Shown here: positions 21,768 to 25,825 of the stretch, in pieces
Position numbering within the stretch: the first letter of the stretch is position 1
How the letters are laid out: every line of letters starts with the position of its first letter
Assembly: GCA_964516325.1 (NCBI GenBank)
Contig: CAZFAP010000058.1
Location: 1-25,825 of the forward strand
Source: CAZFAP01 sp964516325
GTDB lineage: Bacteria; Auribacterota; JABMQX01
Length of the DNA stretch: 25,825 bases
Direction: 5' to 3'
The notes under the pieces: model-generated
Seen by the model: the letters and a program-made list of their open reading frames with translations, nothing else
Database searches by the model: none
Told to the model about the DNA's origin: nothing
Made by a program: the position numbers and the translations under genes

Positions 21768-24700
21768 CTACGGAGTTGCAACCCGGTAAAACGCGCGGCT
21801 GCCTGCTGGCCAAGCATAAATACGGAGGATAGTCCCCGTTCCCTGGATGCTGGTTTGGGCCGCGGTGCCATCTTGGGTTATGTAGAACTGCTGTGGCGCC
21901 CAAACGGCGCTGTCGAAAGAATCGCGCCCTTCCAGGCTGTAAGAGCGGCCTGAGAGACTGGGGAACTCAATCCGAAGCCTCCCGTTCGGGAGCCAACCCA
22001 ATCCCACAACCCGGAAACCGACGGGTTCGGTGGAGAATGTCCACTCCGGGCCCGGCGCCTCCCCGGAGATGCTCCTCGCCCAAACCTGCCAGTGATACAG
22101 CGTTTCAGGCTCCAACGGCGGCGAAGGTTGAAAGTCACTCCGGGTGAGGGAGTTCGCCGTGGGAACAATCGGCCTCGCTTCCCCTTGTTTCCAGAGGTAC
22201 ACGTCGTACGTCTCAGCCCGTTGGGAGCTGGCCCAGTCCAGAAAAGCATCCAGCCCGACATTTTGTGCCCCATCGGCTGGCTTCGGCCAGGCGGCAGCTT
22301 CAGGCCTAAGGTCAGCGATGGTATTCGAAACTTCGTTCGTCACGAGCGCCGCTTCGACATCGAAAACGATGGCGGCAGCGTTCCTGATCACAGTTGCTGT
22401 CGGAGTGTCGGGTCTCGCCCGAATAGCGAAGGCGACATGCCCTTCACCCCGACCCGTTTCGTCGTTAGGCGGCAGGAAGCCTGCGAGATCCTCCGTCGGG
22501 AGCTGGCCCGTTTCAGGATCGAGCGTGCGGAATGTCCACCTGACAAGGCGCGAAGAGTAGTTGAACTCTATCGTAATGTCCACCCACCACAACTTTTTAA
22601 CCTCGGGGCGATAGTCCGGAATCGTGACGCGGGTATAGAAATCGGCGCGGAAATCTGGCACGGGGATGATGAGGTCGCCGAAAGCGATCTCCGTCGGGCG
22701 GAAGGTCGCCAGGTCCAGCGCCGGGTCGAGATAATCCCTGATAAAGACCTCCTGTGCGGGTGCCGTAGCCCCCGGCTGGTTCTCGAAGTAAATGATGTAC
22801 TGAAGCTCCTCGGCAGCGCCTACAAGGCGCTGATCGCCGGTCCCTGCACGACCGACCTTCTCGTTGGGGTCGATGGGGCGGACCATTGTGAGCAGAAAAT
22901 CATCCAATGCCCGGATTGCTCTCTTTCGGTCCCCTATTGACCACCATTCCGCCGCGACCCCAATGCCGTTGGACGCCCAAATGAACGACATAACCTCGTA
23001 GATATCCCGGTAACCGTCTGCGTTGAGATCGGGGACGAACTTCGTAAAATCGTCACCCAGGGAGACTCGCCCAGCCAGGCCTATGCAGGATATGCGGCCG
23101 TCGCCCTCGCTCCGCGAGTCGAAGCCGTAGCCAGCGTACGGTTGAAGCCTAGCTGTGACCTCTTCGCGCAGCTCCGACCATTTTTTGCCCGCTCCCCAAT
23201 TGGGACTGGGGCGCCAGGAGCCGAGATGCTTGACTTCCCATCCGCCGTAGGGAAGGTTCAGAGAGGAGAGGGGGGTGGTGACAACCCCATCTACAGGGGA
23301 CGGAAAAGACCATGCCAGCTCTTCTCCTCCGAGGGAGACGGCTGATTCATATGAGGAGGAACCGCCCGGTTGGCGGATCTCGAAGAGGTCAATGTATCCG
23401 GGAGGGCGGGGTTCCCATGGTCCGGTTTTTGGCGGGTACGTATCGATCTCCGCACACGGTATTATCCCGGACGCAAGCATGCCGTTTGTCCGGGTCCCCT
23501 CGGACATCTCGTTCAACAGCTTTAGGGTCTCACTGTGGCTGTCCGAATGCAGGTCAAGATATTGTGCCGGGTCCTCTGTAATATCGGCGCATATGTTAAC
23601 TGACATAGCATCAGGAGTCCTGATCGTTAGGAGCGCGACGCCCTCGGAGCATGCTCCCAGCACGGTAAAGACAATGTGTATGGCTTGGCCTGGGCGAGAC
23701 GTCTGCCACTCATCCGAATTCCCCACTCGGAAATTTACATCTGGTGTCAGTTCAACAAACATGCTGACGCCGTACGCGTCAACATTTCCCGAATTGCCGT
23801 AGCGCAATTCGTACGTATATGTCCTGTTTGCTCGGACTTGCTCTGCACCTTCGATTTTCACCCAGAGCTCCTGTCCTCCCCCGGCGGTTACCTTGATGGC
23901 GTTTTCAAAAAGCGCGGAATGCCCTTGAACGTCTTCCACCGCGAGACCGTACACGGCCGGCTCGGCGGTTCTAAGGTCGAAGGTAGCGCAAAGACGGGTT
24001 GAGCTGAGGGGTATGAGTTCTAACGGGGCAACGACCTTGCCGGTCGGTCCGACAAGCTCGAGCTTGGAGATTTTGTCTAACCCGGCGCCGAATATGGACA
24101 GTGTCGCGCGGCCGCCGCTGCCGGCCTGCGTGGGCGAGACCCTCCCCAAAAAGAGATCAACGTACTCAGCCTCGATCGTATAAGACGCGGAAACCCCCGA
24201 GACGCTCGCTCCATACACGAAAACATAGCAGTTCCCCTCAAGTGTGTCGGGTACGACCAGGAATAGCGCCCCTCGCTGACCTTCATCGCTCTGGTAGCTG
24301 TACCCCGGACGCCCCGGCTCGAACGAATAGCCGGCATACAGCCGGATGACGGCATTTGGGTCCGTGCTTTCTACTCTGATCAGGAGGTTCTCCCCGGCGG
24401 GGGTTGAGATTTCGTAGGCGTGCCTGTCCCCCGTGCCGATTGGCCGAGTTCTGGGAACATCGACACTCAGGGACTCGCCCTGCCAGTATTCGTCCGCCCC
24501 CATATCCACGACCCAGTTCGTTTCCCTCCTTGCGATCCTCGGTTCGCCGTCAATGTCAACCGCGCGCCACATCCAATCCTCGTTCTTGCCTGCATCAATG
24601 CACGGCGAACCGGGAGAAAGGTGATAGTCGTTGTCCTCGTAGGTTTTTGGGTCGTTGTCCGGTCCATCCGCATCTATAAACCGCGGATCCTCCGAAATAT

Positions 24701-25825
24701 TCCCCTCGCCGCCCGCCGTCCACCCCTCGATACACGAATAGGTCGGCTCGCTGCATTCATAAACCTGGGGACCATCCGGAGCAGTGTTCGCCCATATAAT
24801 GCAGTTCAGGATCGTCGCGCTGCATTGATACAGCCCGCCGCCCCAGGTCGCCGAATTTCCGCTGATTGTGTTGTTCTGGATTGTGCCTCCGCAGCCGTAG
24901 AGCCCGCCGCCGTCGCCCCAGTCAGCCGAGTTTCCGGTGATTATGTTGTTCTGGATTGTGCCGTGACAGTAAACCAGCCCGCCGCCCCAGTCAGCCGAGT
25001 TTCCGCTGATTGTGTTGTCCTGGATTGTGCCGTCGCAGTAGAACAGCCCGCCGCCGCCCTCGCCGAACCACCCGGCCGAGTTTCCGCTGATTGTGTTGTT
25101 CTGGATTGTGCCGGCGCAGTCGGACAGCCCGCCGCCGCCGTTGAGCCCGCTGCTGCTGCCGTCCCAGACCCAGTTTCCGGTGATTGTGTTGTTCTGGATG
25201 GTGCCGTCGCAGCCGTAGAGCCCGCCGCTGCCCCACCCGGCCGAGTTTCCGCTGATTGTGTTGTTCTGAATGGTGCCCTCGCATCCGGCCAGGCCGCCGC
25301 CGAGCCATCCCCCCAAGTTTCCGGTCATTGTGTTGTTCTGGATGGTCCCGTCGCAGTTATCCAGCCCGCCGCCGTACATCCCGGCCGAGTTCCCGCTGAT
25401 GCTGTTGTTCTGGATTGTGCCGTCGCAGTCGCACAGCCCGCCGCCGTACGCGGCCGAGTTTCCGCTGATTGTGTTGTTCTGGATTGTGCCGTTGCATTCG
25501 TCGAGCCCGCCGCCGTACCCGGCCGAGTTTCCGGTGATTGTGTTGTTCTGGATGGTGCCGGCGCACCAGCGAAGCCCACCGCCGTAGGGCCCAGCCCAGT
25601 TCCCGCTGATAGTGTTGTGCTGGATTGCCGCACGAGTGCGGTTATCCCAGGTCCCCCCGAAGATTCCGCCGCCGTACTCGGCGACGCCGTTGCGGATGGT
25701 GAATCCAGAGAGGACACAGGCTTCGGTCTCGGTCCCGGAGAAGGTAACGACGGAGCCTGCTTGGTTACCGTCTATGATGGTACCCGCCACTACAGCGGGG
25801 TCGAGAGGATCGGTGCTGGTCAGCA
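21768..25825 (-). CDS. Giant secreted right-handed beta-helix protein, 5' end outside window
   Basis: The frame runs from the right edge to a TAG at 21768, over 1,350 residues, and its start and signal peptide lie beyond the window. Numbering from the GTG at 25790: residues 54-347 are twelve beta-helix rungs with the consensus GTIQNNTISGNSAGxGGGLxxC. Then comes the planctomycete-type closing block 'DYHLSPGSPCIDAG...VDMGADEYW' (about 390-428), a pre-peptidase-like beta domain (about 430-540), several Ig-like stretches, a 'DPNEK' domain resembling DUF7619 (about 970-1150), an Fn3-like domain (about 1165-1255), and a C-terminal module ending 'SRAFYRVATP'. It is probably cell-surface or secreted, perhaps for adhesion or polysaccharide contact; this is inference. 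Confidence 0.88.
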   Translation of the reverse strand, partial: LTSTDPLDPAVVAGTIIDGNQAGSVVTFSGTETEACVLSGFTIRNGVAEYGGGIFGGTWDNRTRAAIQHNTISGNWAGPYGGGLRWCAGTIQNNTITGNSAGYGGGLDECNGTIQNNTISGNSAAYGGGLCDCDGTIQNNSISGNSAGMYGGGLDNCDGTIQNNTMTGNLGGWLGGGLAGCEGTIQNNTISGNSAGWGSGGLYGCDGTIQNNTITGNWVWDGSSSGLNGGGGLSDCAGTIQNNTISGNSAGWFGEGGGGLFYCDGTIQDNTISGNSADWGGGLVYCHGTIQNNIITGNSADWGDGGGLYGCGGTIQNNTISGNSATWGGGLYQCSATILNCIIWANTAPDGPQVYECSEPTYSCIEGWTAGGEGNISEDPRFIDADGPDNDPKTYEDNDYHLSPGSPCIDAGKNEDWMWRAVDIDGEPRIARRETNWVVDMGADEYWQGESLSVDVPRTRPIGTGDRHAYEISTPAGENLLIRVESTDPNAVIRLYAGYSFEPGRPGYSYQSDEGQRGALFLVVPDTLEGNCYVFVYGASVSGVSASYTIEAEYVDLFLGRVSPTQAGSGGRATLSIFGAGLDKISKLELVGPTGKVVAPLELIPLSSTRLCATFDLRTAEPAVYGLAVEDVQGHSALFENAIKVTAGGGQELWVKIEGAEQVRANRTYTYELRYGNSGNVDAYGVSMFVELTPDVNFRVGNSDEWQTSRPGQAIHIVFTVLGACSEGVALLTIRTPDAMSVNICADITEDPAQYLDLHSDSHSETLKLLNEMSEGTRTNGMLASGIIPCAEIDTYPPKTGPWEPRPPGYIDLFEIRQPGGSSSYESAVSLGGEELAWSFPSPVDGVVTTPLSSLNLPYGGWEVKHLGSWRPSPNWGAGKKWSELREEVTARLQPYAGYGFDSRSEGDGRISCIGLAGRVSLGDDFTKFVPDLNADGYRDIYEVMSFIWASNGIGVAAEWWSIGDRKRAIRALDDFLLTMVRPIDPNEKVGRAGTGDQRLVGAAEELQYIIYFENQPGATAPAQEVFIRDYLDPALDLATFRPTEIAFGDLIIPVPDFRADFYTRVTIPDYRPEVKKLWWVDITIEFNYSSRLVRWTFRTLDPETGQLPTEDLAGFLPPNDETGRGEGHVAFAIRARPDTPTATVIRNAAAIVFDVEAALVTNEVSNTIADLRPEAAAWPKPADGAQNVGLDAFLDWASSQRAETYDVYLWKQGEARPIVPTANSLTRSDFQPSPPLEPETLYHWQVWARSISGEAPGPEWTFSTEPVGFRVVGLGWLPNGRLRIEFPSLSGRSYSLEGRDSFDSAVWAPQQFYITQDGTAAQTSIQGTGTILRIYAWPAGSRAFYRVATP
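24750..25631 (-). repeat. Tandem coding repeats, about 66-93 bases per unit
   Basis: Twelve units encode one beta-helix rung each. Most units share the bases for GTIQNNTI(S/T)GNSA and vary in length by whole codons in the Gly-rich turn. High DNA similarity between units suggests recent expansion. Each unit ends with a Cys codon. Confidence 0.9.

Noticed and set aside
22092..22940. Long plus-strand open frame opposite the beta-helix protein
   Set aside because: It is antisense to a coherent multi-domain protein and has no domain of its own.
25270..25587. Pro-rich repetitive plus-strand frame
   Set aside because: It is the mirror of the beta-helix coding repeats on the minus strand.
24750..25631. 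Regular repeats resembling a CRISPR array
   Set aside because: Unit length varies by whole codons and the units encode beta-helix rungs in frame, with no unique spacers.

Overview
The window looks like a piece of chromosome from an uncultured, moderately GC-rich Gram-negative bacterium. The best guess is Planctomycetota/PVC or a neighbouring candidate phylum, at low to moderate confidence. The guess rests on three things: a giant secreted right-handed beta-helix protein of the type common in Planctomycetes, a nucleoside-hydrolase-like secreted protein, and large intergenic spaces filled with short palindromes and degenerate CGCAGAG, CGCAGAT and GGACAGGAT repeats. No rRNA, tRNA or CRISPR array was seen.

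Left part, about 0.4-12.7 kb, is ordinary chromosome: a small lipoprotein-like protein, an S-adenosylmethionine hydrolase (DUF62), an NAD-dependent malate dehydrogenase, a 49-residue zinc-ribbon protein (DUF5679 type), a serine beta-lactamase-like hydrolase in an operon with a DUF2851 protein, an outer-membrane barrel, a single-domain response regulator, a DgkA-type lipid kinase, a secreted nucleoside-hydrolase-like protein, and two consecutive TPM-domain membrane proteins. Several sigma70-type promoters (TTGACA/TATAAT-like, 16-17 bp spacing) can be read by eye.

Middle part, about 12.7-21.3 kb, is the accessory region. Two phage packaging genes are present, a terminase large subunit and a portal-like protein, with no capsid, tail, integrase or lysis genes. 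They are separated by an oppositely oriented fusion of a beta-class DNA methyltransferase to a PD-(D/E)XK (Mrr-like) nuclease domain. The terminase is followed by a 236-residue protein that vaguely recalls the TIGR04255 family. The portal gene is followed by a compact three-gene cassette with its own candidate promoter: TIGR04255 protein, unknown 189-residue protein, HEPN-like protein.

The strongest undescribed signal is a pair of matching non-coding elements, one upstream of the portal gene (about 16.12-16.27 kb) and one upstream of the terminase gene (about 21.07-21.27 kb). Each has a near-consensus promoter (TTGACA, 17 bp, TATAGT), a short transcribed stretch with a shared 25-nt block (24/25 identical), and a strong intrinsic terminator ending in the identical U-tract TTTTGTTTT. 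They look like two copies of one short RNA or transcription-attenuating leader.

Right part, 21.35-25.8 kb: a decayed C-terminal fragment of one secreted beta-helix protein lies next to an intact giant beta-helix protein that runs off the right edge. Its rungs each carry a cysteine at the same place, so it may hold a cysteine ladder.
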